From Macrocystis pyrifera (Eukaryota; Sar; Phaeophyceae; Laminariales; Laminariaceae): 64,000 bases of DNA. Made by a program: the position numbers and the translations under genes. The stretch spans positions 10,061,427 to 10,125,426 of the forward strand of contig JASSKH010000010.1 of NCBI GenBank assembly GCA_031763025.1. Direction: 5' to 3'. The number at the start of each line of letters is the position of its first letter. Position 1 is the stretch's first letter. Positions 30,289 through 42,801 of the stretch are shown here, one piece after another. The notes under the pieces are model-generated. The model saw nothing but the letters and a program-made list of their open reading frames with translations, was not told where the DNA came from and searched no databases.

Positions 30289-33200
30289 AGATTCGCGGAG
30301 GCGTTTTTTTTTTTTATCTCGACATGCTGCGCCAGCAGCAGCAGCAACAGCTCGCATGTACTGGTGTATAGGTAGGTAGCGCTTGGGGAGTCTTGCCCGT
30401 CCACCCTCGCATCGACTGTCAGAGAAAGTTTATTTCTGTTCATGCACATGGCCGAACACTTCAGAGACATGGAAACCCGCTTTTGCTTGCGTTAGTTTGA
30501 CGCGCGGAGGACGACATAGTCGTACGTATGAAAAGCGGAATAGTCGTATGGAGAGCACCTCGTCCGGCTTTCCGGAGGCGTTTTGTTGCTACCAAAAAAA
30601 AAACGTGGGGAAATGGCGGAAGCTACAACACGTCGTAGGTTCCAAATGAATACTACGTAGTGGTAGCACGCAGCGATGGAGATAATTTGTTCCATTTTCC
30701 GGAAATGTCTTTTTTGTTGTTGCTGGAAATACATTGTGTGGAAAGCCGACAAGGCATGCAATTCGCTTGCTTGTTTATGAGGGGGGAGAGGGAGGGCTGC
30801 GGTGCTCTGAATGCTCGGAAGGAGTTCGCCAGCTCGCTGTTGTTCGCGGGGTTCGAGCTCGGGTTGCCGAACCCAACGTTTAGCTGTTTGTTGCACAATG
30901 GCACTAAAGGAGACCCGCCTTGGTGAAGCCCACGGCGTGTTTGTCGTTGTGGTTTGGAGCTAGCTAACCCGGCCAGGCTCTGTGCTTCGCGCCGCGTGGT
31001 GCTGTGCCTGCCGGGCGGGTATGGGTGGCGGGATTTCTTTGACACCGACCGTCCGGTGATAAACTTTCAACGAGAAAAAAAATGAAACCACCATACGTAT
31101 GTAATGGTACTATTAACAGTTTGTAATCATATATGATGCAACAAACTTTGTTTCTGGGAAGATCGTGATATATTGATACAATACCACGACAGCCGAAAAC
31201 GAAAACGAGGGTCAAAGATAAACGTCAGTGAGAAGTACGGCTGAAAATGACGTAGCATTATTTCTGACAAGAATGCCTTCGCATCACGGCAGAAAATGAA
31301 CCCCAACGAGAAAACGAGAATGACACGAAAATTACAGCGACAATATTGCTGCTTCTCGGATGTACGAGTGGTGTGGACAATAACCTTGCTGCTTGCTTGT
31401 GCGTACCGTGTAATGCGGGTGATCAGATAGCAGACCCGCTCGGACGAAAACCAAAGACGATTCTCTCGACGAAAGGGAGGGTGAAAAAACGCCGAACAGC
31501 GACACGCTTATGGAGAAACCTCGACGGTATGTCTACTACTGTAACACAAAGCCGCACATTTTCTTTTACAGGTGCGGCGCCCTCCTTAGGGCATGTTTTG
31601 GAAGACATCGACTCAGAAGTTCATCCCCGAGGGTGTGTTATATTTATCACCCGTGTGATGGTGGTATTAATATATGGTAGATTTTTGCACGGGCTACACA
31701 CAGCACGACAGAAAAAGTGGTGCCATAGCGAGGGGGAGACGAAAAAAAGAGAACGGAGCTGAACTCGCCACCATGTCAGAACCAAACCCAGCGGGTTGGG
31801 ATTATTGTCACAAAATTAAAGAAACCATGTTTTTTTTTCAGTTTGGTTTTACTTGTTTTTTTTTGTTACCACCCCCCCCCGCCCCCCTGTCTGGGACCCA
31901 AAAAAAGAAACGGGGTATTAGGATTTTTTTTTTTTTTTTTCGTATACCCTAGCCAAAGCCCATATTGCAGTACGTAGGCTTGTGACGCCGTGGCGACGAG
32001 AGGCGAGACACGCAGACGCGGCGCGCGTCTGTTGCCTGTTCAGCCGGGGATAGCAGCACGGCGTTGGGACTTACCACGGCGCCATTTCGGCCAGCTGCCC
32101 TGGTGCTGCTGCTGCTGCTGCTGCCGATAATATCCACACGCCGACCGAGAGAAGCCGACGGGCTGCGCCCTCCATACACCAGGTATATGTTTTACGTACC
32201 GAGAAGACCATGTGAGACGTAAGCCCGGAACGCCGACCGAGAGATGTCGATGGGCTGGGCCCTCCGTATACCAGGTGTATGTTTACGTACCGAGAAGACC
32301 ATGTGAGACGTAAGGCCGGAAGATACCCGTTTAACTCCATGAAGGTATTCCAAGTATTCTTACGCAGCAAGAAGGGCTCGTGAGGCGTTTTATTAATAAT
32401 AGGACTGACTGCAGTCCGGTTTGGGGGACAAACGACTCAATTTCAAGCAGTGTGTCCTCAAAACGGGACTGCAGTCCCCAAAAAGGATACTGCAACTACT
32501 TCACACTACGCTACTGGGTCGGGTCAACGTGCCCAACTGGGCTAAATTGACACACGACACGAAATTGGAACGTGGAAGTGTGGTGAGCTTAAGCTTTATT
32601 TTTACCAATCCGCCGGAGGATACAAAAAAAAAAAAAAAAAAAACTACTGTACGTAACCGCACCCACTCTCGTTCCGGTGGGAAACCCTACTCGGGATTAT
32701 TTAGACCGGACAGTTTTCCACAGTACACACGTACGTGGTGGCGAGAGTGATAAGGCGGTCAAGATTTTTTTGTTTACTTCCGTTGACGGGTATATAGCGT
32801 TGGCGCGCAGCGTTATATAATCATAGAAGCATACCGAATCATCGTCCTGCACAGAATGTCGAAGGAAGTGTAGCAATCTAGTGGGGGGCACCATGTTTGT
32901 CACCACCCAACCAACCGAGCAGTGACCGATTATTTCATTGGCGTTTTTCAAAGTAAATCTTCCCTCCCAAGTGGCGACATCGAAGGCATGCACTGCAGCG
33001 GGGAAAGGGGATAGAAGTGCCCGCTACAAGACCCCGAACATGAGCTACGAAAGGGAAAGAGCCGGAGCAAGCAAGTAACGCAGACATCGCACAGATGGGA
33101 TGGAAAGGTGACAAAAAAAAAAAGAAATCGACTCAAGGTCATCGTTGTCGTCATCGCCATGTTATTTATGTTCAGCCTTTATCGTTCGCGAACGTGGTCA

Positions 33201-34111
33201 GTGCACGATTTCACGCCGAAGTCGAGAACAAAAATCCAAAAGTCTCCAGAACTATGGCCTCACACGAGAAATCATATCGGCGTCGTCATCGTTCTCAAGT
33301 TCCGTCCTTTCAACCGCGAAACTTTTTGCCCTTTCAACACGCGCTTCATTCGCAGCACGTGATCGTTATCAGCTGCTGGCACTTTCAAAAATTAGCACCG
33401 AATTGTTCGTAAACTACGGTCTCACAAAGAAACCTCCCAAATGTCGTTATCGGTAGTATTGTCTTCGCCGTCGGTAGTAATGCCTTTGCCGTCGGTATTG
33501 TCTTCACCGTCGTCGTTGTCGTTGATGAAACACAGTTGAAAAAATAAACAGAAAACTTCGCGAACAAAACTATTGCCGGATGTCACCTCGTATCGCCCTA
33601 TGACCTTCTCCGTCTACTGCAAGTAAATACCAGGTATGGTAGCTAGTAATGGTAGCTATCATAATGGAGGCGGCTGCTATTACTTTCTGCACACACCACG
33701 AGTCATCCAGGGGTTTTCCAACTAATAGAAAACTCTTAAGATAAACGACCAATCAGAGAAGTCCTTAAAAGACGTAGACCATTCAGAAAACTCCTGAAAA
33801 AAAGTAGAAAATAGTAAAAAAAAATCCTTCAAGAAATAGATCCATCAGAAAACTCCTAGAAAAATATATAAACCAGCCAGAAAACTCCTCAAACAAAATA
33901 AAACCATTCAAATTCAAAACAGTAAAAAAAAAAACAAGGAGAACAGCCAGAAAATTGAGGGCACAAACTCTTTCACTACCTGTATATATTATCACCAGGT
34001 ACATCACAATGGTGATCGTGGACACACGAGGAGATAAAACATGACATCAGACAGCGTAGTAGCATATAGCCTATGAGGCACAGTCAAGAGTCGGGGCAAA
34101 GTCAAGGCGGT
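30289..34111. other. Convergent intergenic region between Rpt2 and the minus-strand gene
   Basis: No gene is supported. Contents: a roughly 70-bp element bounded by GGACTGCAGTCC-like palindromes at about 29625-29697 and 32408-32478 in opposite orientations; a CTG run (about 32103-32121); the 92-bp duplication at 32141; GTCGGTA-type minisatellite units at about 33445-33520; and A-rich degenerate repeats of CAGAAAACTCCT at 33700-33960. A 138-codon open frame at 31346-31762 has no recognisable content. Confidence 0.45.
32141..32324 (+). repeat. Two-copy tandem duplication, about 92 bp
   Basis: Both units contain CGCCGACCGAGAGA, a CCTCC(A/G)TA-ACCAGGT-TATGTTT block and TACCGAGAAGACCATGTGAG ending ACGTAAG(C/G)CCGGA. 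Confidence 0.9.
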
Positions 34112-34809
34112 TCAGGTCAGAAGCGACGACGCCCCCATCTCAGCCACCAAGGACATGAGCTCAGGTCCTCGCTTCGGATGCACGAGAGTCCCAACCATGG
34201 TACCCACCGTCCCTGCCGCCCAAATACACAAGGCAAACTGCGTGGGAAGCGCGTAAAGACACGGGTGCATTGTTGGGGGGGAGGGGACGGGATATAAGAC
34301 TCACGTTCTACAGAGCGCTCGAAAATGAAAATGAAAAAAAAGGCATGACCGACACAGGCCAAGTTGGTTGGGAGGTTGCGCCTTGTGGCTAGGCAGGGGT
34401 CATCGGTCAACGGGCGAAAGAAAAAAAAAAACAGAGATGGAACATTTGGGGACATCGGAAAACTGACGCCGTAAACCGTAAACGTGAAGCGGTTCGGCTG
34501 AACGGGCGGCGGAGAAACGTGGAAGTGTTCGATCAGAGAAGTTACTCTATATATGGATCAGAGAGCTAGAGTGTCAGCGAGCCAGTTAACCAAACGAGTG
34601 ACTAGCGCACATCCGAAACGCTCCCAAAAACATGCTTCCATACATCCAACTCCCTGTTCCTTTTCCGCGCACCGCACCGTACCGTAGCATTGCCAACCGT
34701 CTTGCTCCTCATTTCTCGCAGGATCGCCACCCAGTCCGTGCACGCGTAGGGGTTGTTCTTCCTGCGCTTTCTGCGGTTGGTCGTTTTAGTTTGTTTCAGC
34801 ACCCAGATG

Positions 34810-34844
<35 letters not shown>

Positions 34845-37356
34845 GGCTTTAGAATATTCAATCAGAAAAGGTCGTAGCTAAAAAACAGGTGCTTGTCCCA
34901 AAAACGGTTATAGATGAAGCGTTGAAGCATTACACAGTGGGACTACCTTTGCTCCAAGGTCAACCTCACGGTGAGAAATACCTCGTCCACGATGAACACG
35001 ACGCCAGCTTCTGGAAAACAAGTATGTATGCATATCTGTCCAATAAAATTACACATACAATAATATTACTCAGTAACAGCAGTAGCTTCAACAACAGACA
35101 GTCCAAACGACGGTAAGCGTCAGTGGCGGCTTATGGCTTGCGATCACCTCTCCTCCAACGTCAACCACAAGGTCAGGAAAACCCCGTCAACGATGGATAA
35201 GGCCAGGTTTTGTAAAAACAAACATGTCTGCCCGCCTGCCTGCCTGCCTGCATGTCTGCCCGTCTGTCTGTCCATCCGATCAAAACACTCATATCTATAC
35301 GTGGTATTCAACGTTAACAGCAATAGCCCTATCATACTCTTAATTTTTTCCTGGGGTATTCGTCCACTCCATAGTTTTTGGAGCCTGTCCTGTGATCACG
35401 AGCTAAGCTATTGGCATGAGCTAATGTGAGAACAACAACAGCAACACCAACCAACACACGGTCCCAACAACGGCGAAGCATTACACAGCAGGGGGGGGGC
35501 GTATGGCCCATTATTACCTCTCCTCCAAGGCCAACCGCACTGCCAGGAAAACCTCGTCGACGATGAACAGCGCCAGATTCTGGAAAAACAGCGCCTTTCC
35601 TGCGGTAAGGGACATCTTAGCAGCCGCCATCCCGAGAGGCATTCGCTTCGTCTTCCGCAAGGCTGACAGAGAAATGTTCTACGTCGGCCAAAACAATCGA
35701 ATCGAATGCACGGAGAGGGTGGGACCAGAACGAGCGATGCAGGAGTGGGAACAAGGAGGGGGGAGAGGCGAGAAAGCGGCAACGGGGTTTCGGATTCGTC
35801 ATGTTGTTGCTCCGAAAGTCCAAGGCAGAACTTGCTCGAAAATGGGCAAAGCAAGGATCTTGGCTTGACAAAAAAAAACGACGCAGGGACTCCACCATCT
35901 ATTGCGGACACATGCGAAAGGCCTGTGCTTGGAGTTTCAACCATTGTTATACGCCTGTCGACCCCCCAGCAATAACGGGAACTACAATAGAGGCAGGAAA
36001 AGGTAAGCACCCGTAGCGCACAGACAGCTCCATCCACTCCTACCTTCCCACCCACTATAGCGTGCCATGGTTCAGCGTTTTTTTGTTTCGCGTACAGTGA
36101 GCGAGCGCTTTCGAAACACTAATACGGTAAAACGACAAAACAAGCAAAAAAAGACCCGAAACGCCTCGTGAATATTGTTTCGGTGGTCCCAAGGAGTGAA
36201 ATCGCACCACAACAGCTTGCCTTGGTTAGACGGTCGGCCTTGAGTGGGGACAAGTGCACGACGGCCTGCCACTCTAGGAACCGCTGGGTGGATACCGTCA
36301 TGACGCTGTGCAGCACCCTTCGGATTGTCTGGAACAATAACGCCGCAGGGGAGGGGGGGGGGGAGGAGGGGGGGGGGGGGGCTGTGCCGTCAGACACTTG
36401 AAAGTAAAATTACAAGATAGGCTAGCTCTCGCTAAAAACTCGAGGTGGTAGATACTAGGAAGGACAAGAACAAGGACAAGTACAAGAACAGGGACAAAAA
36501 CAAGGATGCGGCTGAAGAACCGCATACCTCGCCGGTTGCCCCCCCTCATTTCTCACACAGGAAAACACTAAGAAAGCGATAATTCTCCACGTAAACAAAG
36601 CGCGACTTTTTCTCAACAGGTACGCAGGTTACTTTGCTTTTCCTCACCAAATACGGGAAGAGCTTGAAGGACTTTCGCCAGGACTTTCATCAAGTCTTTG
36701 TCGCCGTTCCCTCCCCCCCCCTCCGCCCCGCCCTCTTCCGATCGAACGATCCGTCCCTGGCTGTCCACGTATACCCTTCCACCGCCCCTATTGCTACTGT
36801 CTCCCAGCAGGTACCCCGGGGTGCCAATGCTGCTGGAGGTGGGGCCTCCTCGGTTGGATCTCCCCCCACGTGGCTGGTCGTCGTCCTGCGGATTTCATTG
36901 GTCAATATTACCAACACGTAGCGATCGTTTATCGATCAGCGTCATTATGTATCAACCATCGAACACATCAGCAACCACTCACACAAACAAATAAAATGAA
37001 ACAACCAGCGTTCAACAGTCATCGGGTCCCGACGGGGTTACCATGACAAAAAGTAACCCATCGTCATCACGTCATTACCAAAGGGGTTACAACAACAAAA
37101 AATACTCCGGTCACTAACGCACGTAATGTAATCACCATGTCATCCAAGGAGTCCAAGATGACCTCGTTCATCATTGGGGCAGCCACCACCAGCCCCGACC
37201 TCAGGACGGTCAGGGTTAAGCGCCGGGGAGAGAGATGCGCGAAGGGGTCCTTGCGGTCGCACAGCAGCTTGCGCCTTGTCGCGTTAAACGTTGTCAACCA
37301 TTGTAGTGACGTTGTCGTTCGTTGTCGCGTGTGCGGGCGGAGCAAACGTTTGCGGT

Positions 37357-37395
<39 letters not shown>

Positions 37396-37845
37396 ACAGG
37401 GTGGGTGGGGCACGGCGGGGATATACAGCGAAACGGTACACCACCGTGTCGTATAAGTACGACATCGGCAGGAAATAGCATGGACGAAGAGATGTCTACG
37501 GTACATGACACTCAATGTGCGCAGGAAGACCAGTTCGACAACTCTGGGGGACTGGGACAGGAGGTTGAGACCGTACTCCAAGTCGTCGAGATAGGGGGGG
37601 AAAGAGGAGGCCCCCAATCTGGTGAAGATCAAAAGGGGTACGAGCTGCAACCCTAGACGCAGCAGTTGACTGAGTTGAACGGGCACCTTGTCAATAGGTA
37701 TCGAGCCGATGCATAGAGGTGCAGATGCCCCCGTCCACGTCCTCAGCAGAGAGCATGGCACGATATTGATTACAGGGCCACCATCCTCATCATCCTTGTT
37801 CCTTAGGGAAATCAACGGCGTCACTCCGTCCTCTACCGTAACCAT
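34112..37845 (-). CDS. Uncharacterised six-exon gene, predicted 350-aa membrane-associated protein
   Basis: Exons on the complement: 37845-37505, 37274-37136, 36885-36648, 35599-35518, 34770-34644, 34237-34112. All reading phases join without a stop, for 1053 nt in total. The first donor (CAT/GTACCG) is weak; the others are ordinary (ATG/GTGATT, TTTG/GTGAGG, GAGAG/GTAATA, GAT/GTATGG). The protein starts MVTVEDGVTPL. It has a hydrophobic stretch LLRLGLQLVPLLIF, a Gly/Ser-rich acidic linker, a helix GDKDLMKVLAKVLQALPVF, a hydrophobic segment around ALFIVDEVFLAVRLAL, a basic patch, and a final hydrophobic segment FALCIWAAGTVGTMVGTLV near the C-terminus (MGASSLLT). I do not recognise the family. 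The layout vaguely recalls PEX11-type peroxisomal proteins, but no motif proves it. Intron 1 contains a 37-G run and intron 4 contains two decayed copies of exon 4. Confidence 0.55.
34810..34844 (+). repeat. (GACA)n microsatellite
   Basis: About eight GACA repeats in intron 4 of the minus-strand gene, just upstream (in its direction) of exon 5. A second, (CCTG)n-like run is at about 35231-35252. Confidence 0.95.
34947..35226 (-). repeat. Two decayed copies of exon 4 of the minus-strand gene
   Basis: The real exon (35518-35599) reads FIVDEVFLAVRLALEER at its end. A copy at about 35148-35226 reads LSIVDGVFLTLWLTLEER, and one at about 34947-35010 reads FIVDEVFLTVRLTLEQR. Both keep a GT at the homologous donor (GAG/GTGATC, AAAG/GTAGTC) and an AG upstream, but their acceptor phases differ from the real exon, so inclusion would shift the frame. 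The flanks (GAAGCATTACACAG) are duplicated too. Confidence 0.7.
37358..37394 (+). repeat. 37-nt poly-G tract
   Basis: Uninterrupted G run in intron 1 of the minus-strand gene (C on the coding strand). Poly-Gly and poly-Pro frames here are artefacts. Confidence 0.95.
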
Positions 37846-39311
37846 CCGGTGAGTACTTGGAGGCCTTACAGTGCGTCGTCTGGATAGGACCCTGTGAACA
37901 CTGACCGAGTCCCCTCATTACATATGTCCTTGAGGTACATGTTACTTACGTGCCAGAGGTACCTCTCCAAGTGCTCGTTCGATATTCCATGCCTCGGAGA
38001 TACGCTAGCATACCTGAAGCCGGGCTCACGCTATATTAATAGTTTACATATCATACTTACATGATACCATGTGTCTTGAAGAATATCCGTACAGTTAGTA
38101 TATCAGCTAGTATATCCATACAGATACCTGGTAGTGCAGTGGCGTCGGCGCATGTACGTGCAACCATATATGCATGTATACTCGTAGACATCAAATGGAT
38201 TATTTCCCGGAATACTTACACTTTTCTCCTTCAACCGGGGATCTTTTCTCTTGCTCTCGGCCGCGGGGCACGCGGGAGGCCCGCGTGTACACACGGCTTA
38301 GGTTTGGACCCCGGCCGAGGTGTATGGCGCATGCCTTGGGAGGTCAGAGTCGCGAAAACCAGCAAGTAACTTCGGACTCTGTTTCCGCCGAGCCGGAGCC
38401 TGCCGGGACAATGGAAACCCCACAAGTTGATACTTTGAGATTTTTTGCTCCGCTGCTGTATCGCTTTCAGCTCCCAAGCTTTGTGCACTGGCGGTAGCCC
38501 CGGGTGCAACAGCAGTCCCACACCAGGCTCTTGCCTTTGTGACGGCGACGGACCGTGCTTCTCCGTGTGTGCGTGTGTATGCCATCATTACTTTCTTCCT
38601 AGGAAATCAGTACGAACACATACCGGTAGTCTCAAGAAGCGGTGTAATTGCGTGGGCAGGGCCGACACTCGACCGTACCTTCTCGGGGGGAAAAAAATCA
38701 ACCCGCAGCCACGGGATACACTGGTCCTACAACGACAGCAGCGGTGCAACTGCAGCAGTCCAGCAGCAGCAGCAGCAGTCCAACAGCAGTGGTACAAACA
38801 GCCCCCGCGCGTCACGCTCTGGTCTTTGTGACAGCCACGGTGCTTTCGTGTATGTGTGTGCAGTGCTCTGATCTGCACCACATTATCACGTCTAATTGCC
38901 TAATCAACCACACATCATCGAACCTATCCCGTCCTATACATGTATCGCCTGATGATGTCCCCCCCTTTTCGACATGCACCACGCCCGGGACTTCAAGTCA
39001 ATCAATCACATCCCGACGGGAAACCTTGTACAGCAGTACCCAACATGTAACGATGCAACATGCAACGATGTAGGGATACGTAACATGCAGCGATGCTATT
39101 AATAGTATAATAGTATAGTAGTACAATAGTGCTGCCTACAGCACAACCGGCACCGCGACAAAGTCACCAATCACTACCACGTACCGGCACGTACGAGTAC
39201 ATGCCAGTGGTACACGGCGGTACATGCTACTGTAGAGGTGCACGGTTCACGGTGCCTTGACAGCTGAGCGTGTCGGCTACCAGGATAGTGTTCAGAGGTA
39301 TAAAGCTGCTA
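37846..39311. other. No gene seen
   Basis: The stretch contains a TACCTGGTA word (about 38125), an imperfect CAG/GCA repeat (about 38735-38800) and many short overlapping frames on both strands without family resemblance. The promoter of the minus-strand gene should lie just above 37845, but no core element is obvious. Confidence 0.4.
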
Positions 39312-40258
39312 TTACGGGGGTCCATAGTAAATAGGACCTACGGTACACACAAAAACCTACCTGGTACGTATTTTTCTATTTTTTACTGACAATATTTGGT
39401 CCTGTTTAGACCTATGCCAATGGAAACGAAAAGTCCAAGAGTTTTCTCTAAAAAATATTGCTAAAAAAAAAAAACAGCCCGAAATATCCTCGTACCGCCG
39501 CTGTGGGAAAAAAGGGAAAAAATGTTTGATTCTTCCTCTTTTTTTCTAACGGCTGCAGGCGGCGCAATTTGTATCATCTCGTTGCAAATTGTCAACACGC
39601 TGATAAAAATCAGCTCGTGCGAAGATAGATGCTCGATCTCGATTGACTCAGTCCACAGCCAGCCCGCTTGGTGTCGGGCAAGGGCAACGAGTATAGATGA
39701 CGGCATCGAAGATAGAAAGTGGATAAATGCTCTAGGGGGTGAGAGCTTGCCGGCGGCGTCCTGCGGTATCCTCCCAAACCTGAAAAAAAGCCTGTTTTTT
39801 GCTATTCGAGGCGGATCGAGAAATTTTGTCTTCTGTTTTGTACACACCAGCGGCTAGTTGTTTTTTTATCGTACGCCTGGTCAGCGCCCGCCACACGTCA
39901 CTGGCCATTGTGTGAAGACGGTGACCCAAGGGTGGGTCGGGGCCCCTAACGAGCGCATTCCGTTCAAAATTCATGATGCAATCGTTGGTTTGGTCGATCG
40001 ATGTCTGTCGAGGACTCGGAATCTCGCCGCTTCGAACCAAAGACCGGCCTGAGTTTTTCTCAAGCCGATCTTGGCCCAACATCGGCCCCAGATTTGCTTT
40101 TTTCGGGCTTTTCCAAAAGTTGGGAACTTTTTTTTTTTTCTAAACGTGCCCATAGGAAGCGTGTTCTAAAAAATTTTTGGCGGGTATCTTTGGAATTCAA
40201 ACTTTTTGTTGATACTTCGCGTTCCCATTAGCATAGGTCTTACTATGGTCCCCCGTAA
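39312..40258. mobile_element. TA-flanked MITE, copy 6, split by another element
   Basis: The left part 39312-39408 (TTACGGGGGTCCATAGTAAA ... TTTGGTCCTGTTTA) and right part 40240-40258 (TTACTATGGTCCCCCGTAA) together match one family copy. The 831 bp between them are a separate insertion. Confidence 0.8.
39409..40239. mobile_element. 831-bp inverted-repeat element with TTA target duplication
   Basis: Ends GACCTATGCCAATGGAAACG (39409) and, on the other strand, GACCTATGCTAATGGGAACG (40239): 18 of 20 match. It is flanked by TTA at 39406-39408 and 40240-40242 and inserted in the TA-MITE. A 3-bp TTA duplication is characteristic of PIF/Harbinger, so a non-autonomous member is the best inference. 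A 111-codon frame (39522-39857) inside has no recognised motif. Confidence 0.7.
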
Positions 40259-42660
40259 TATTAATATTCGTGTTAATACTACAGTACCACAGAAGCCCAT
40301 GTATAGTAAATAGGCCTGAAAGAAGCCGCAAGCACCTGTTAATACTTTGGTGCGTTGTATCTCAAGAACCACTTCGTACGTGAATCGAAAATGTTGTCTG
40401 TTTCAAATATACGCGGTTGTATGATAGGCTTTCCATCGATGCTGCATTTGGATTTTTCAGGAGTACATCGGGAAGTCTGTTCCCCCCGTTTTGGGCCTAC
40501 CTATATGTTCTCCTTGAAAAAGGGGCCACCATGGTATTAATACGTCGTAGTACAGCAGTAGTAAAAGCTACCAGTGCTCTGCTGTACGGCTAAAACCGCC
40601 ACGTACTCGTACTGGTACGCACGTATCCCTCCGGAAATGTAAGGAAGGTTTCGTTATTAATATGAGTACTTAAACGATCCTTATATTTACGGACAGATTT
40701 TGTACCCGGTACGTACGTAAAAAGCTGCCTCGAGTCCCACATGCTGGAACCTGGCGGCGGCGTAGAACATTGGGGCGAACGGATCGACAATGTACACGTA
40801 TTTTACGTCTGCTACTCAGTTGCTTGCTACTGCTGCTGCTGATGCTGATGTGTTTGCTCCTGCGCGTTCCACATGTTGGGACCTGGCAGCGTAGAACAAT
40901 GTGCGGAACGTGCGTATCGTCATATCGCATGGACTATCGACACATTTTTACGTCCTACTGCTACTCTCTGCTGCCGCTGGTGCGCTGGTGTCAACTTTGA
41001 GCGCCGGTCGAAAAGCTACGTAGCGGACTCCAGGACCATGACTACTCACTTTTGCGAAGAAGAAATGGAGAGAGCTAGCACCCGGGCAACCTGGCCGAGT
41101 CCATCCCTCCAATCGAATGCTTTGCTTCCTCCCTCCTCCCCCATCCCACGAGAGGATGACGACGATAACGTGGTGGTGGAACCAACATCGCCAACCTCAC
41201 GCATCGCCGGCGCAAACACACCTGAGTAAGCGCCGACTGTTGCTGTCCCCGAGGCGCTGTTACCCACGCGTTCAAGAGACAGCTCACCTACGCGGTGCAG
41301 CGGGAAGCTTCCCTTCCAGGGCTTCCTCTGATGGTCGACTGCTGACGAGTAAGATGAGACAGCGTCTCCTGCTGCTTTGGATAGGGGCGGGGCTAGGTGC
41401 GGAAGAGCGCTCGCATTTGGGGTGCAGTCGCCTTTGGTCAAGTGATAGTCATGGTGGTCGTGGCCCAGAGTTGTCGCCCAGGAGAGAGAATCAGCCCGAA
41501 CGAACGGCATTTTCCTCTTGCTGCTGCTGCAAGAGGAAGCGTGCCGGCGTCGCCAGCTGGAATCCATGGTATGCGCAAAGGTCATCCTGCCAGGCGAGGC
41601 AAAGGCAAGCTTCTTCTTGTGGCATCCAAGAACAAAGTCCGTGCGTTTAGGGAGTCTTGTCGTCCCCGTTATAAGAAGTCTACTGAATATTGTGGAAACC
41701 CTGGAATCATCCAACAAATAACCAAAATGTGTAACGAACAACAGGAGCGCAGTCCAGGAGCAAGGGGGCAAGGCAGACGAGGGTCAATTCCATACGGAGA
41801 AGAACGGGTGGAAACTAGCAGCTGCACAAGAAGACAAGGCTGACGGCGGCGATCCCCTGAGGCTGGGGATTGCAAGTATTGTTCCACGTGTTGTTCACAG
41901 GTATGGGCATATCTTATGTGGCATTTCGGCGGCGCAGCGGTGTGATCTGCCCCTGCTGGTAGTGTGTACCGTACTACAGTAGAGTAACAAGCAAGGTAGA
42001 TATCAACGCGTGATATGAACACAATGTAGCGTGCTCGCGTGATACTGCACCACTGCACTGCTGCTGTATAGGAATCCGTACTCTGTACCGTTTCAAGGCA
42101 GTGCTGAGTTTGTACATGCGTTACTGAAACATAAAATCTATGAGCACCTTGAAAGCTCGTCCCATGCTATAATACAATAATCCACTCTGCCTCTCTGCCG
42201 TTGTAAGACACCTTTGGGATGCATTAGATACAATGGATGTCGCGCGCTATTGCCTATTGCACACTGCACTGAATCACTGCCTTACCATGCAGCAGTTTGC
42301 ATGAACAAGGTTTTCCTCCCGAGTTGTCCGTGCGTTGTTGGACGGCCAACGCGATTGATGAGCGTGTGCCCGCACAGTCAAGAAATTCAAGATTTTGAGC
42401 AAGAGTACGGTAAAACGTAGTTGGGTGTAACCAAGAAGACGCTTCGTAAAACGTAAAAATATGACAGCCTACCAAGGAAAACGTACCGGGTACTGCAGTA
42501 GTACGTGAAAACAAGAGAGGTATCACCGTATCCTCTCACGTATCGCATACATATATATAGGCAGGAGTCTAGCGTGGCCATGGCAATATGCTAAAATGGT
42601 AAGCGAGCCGCTTGGACTGTTATCATCACTGCTGTCAACTGTCGCCTTGAGGTAGCATGG
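40259..42660. other. Region with weak coding signal only
   Basis: Apart from the exon-like frame at 41038-41225, there are long open frames on both strands between 41046 and 41843 (up to 241 codons on the minus strand). The two strands mirror each other, and I could not build a spliced model for either. The rest is dense in TACTGCTGTA- and TATTAATA-type words. Confidence 0.35.
41038..41225 (+). CDS. Possible first coding exon
   Basis: ATG in a fair context (GGACCATGA) starts MTTHFCEEEMERASTRATW and runs through an acidic segment (PREDDDDNVVVEPTSPTSR) to a consensus-like donor CCTGA/GTAAGC. No downstream partner exon could be fixed. Family unknown. It may instead be chance, because the opposite strand is also open. 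Confidence 0.22.
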
Positions 42661-42668
42661 TCCGAAGT

Positions 42669-42801
42669 TGGAAACCCGCAATCCGTTGTCTGCATTCTCG
42701 ACAACGCGCTAGAGTTGCCCGAGATACCGGTCCCGCCGGGTTGCGTGATATAGTTTCGGCGAGTTCGTCGGCTTCAGACAACGAATTGCGGGTTCCAGGT
42801 T
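42669..42801. other. Imperfect inverted repeat, about 25-bp arms
   Basis: GTTGGAAACCCGCAATCCGT... (from 42669) is nearly complementary to ...GAATTGCGGGTTCCAGG (to 42801), including TTGTCTG/CAGACAA, with a loop of about 80 nt. Could be a small MITE or hairpin. Confidence 0.65.

Noticed and set aside
36168-36401. An exon at about 36170-36400 (either strand reads protein-like)
   Set aside because: Exon 3 to exon 4 of the minus-strand gene joins in phase without it, and no donor/acceptor pair gives a consistent frame.
36634-36921. Plus-strand exon beginning after TCTCAACAG (LTKYGKSLKDFRQDF...)
   Set aside because: It is antisense to a minus-strand exon that fits splice phases on both sides; the plus frame has no partners.
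41046-41771. 241-codon minus-strand ORF as a gene
   Set aside because: The composition is Ser/Pro/Thr-rich with no motif, the opposite strand is equally open, and there is no splice or family support; left as unresolved.
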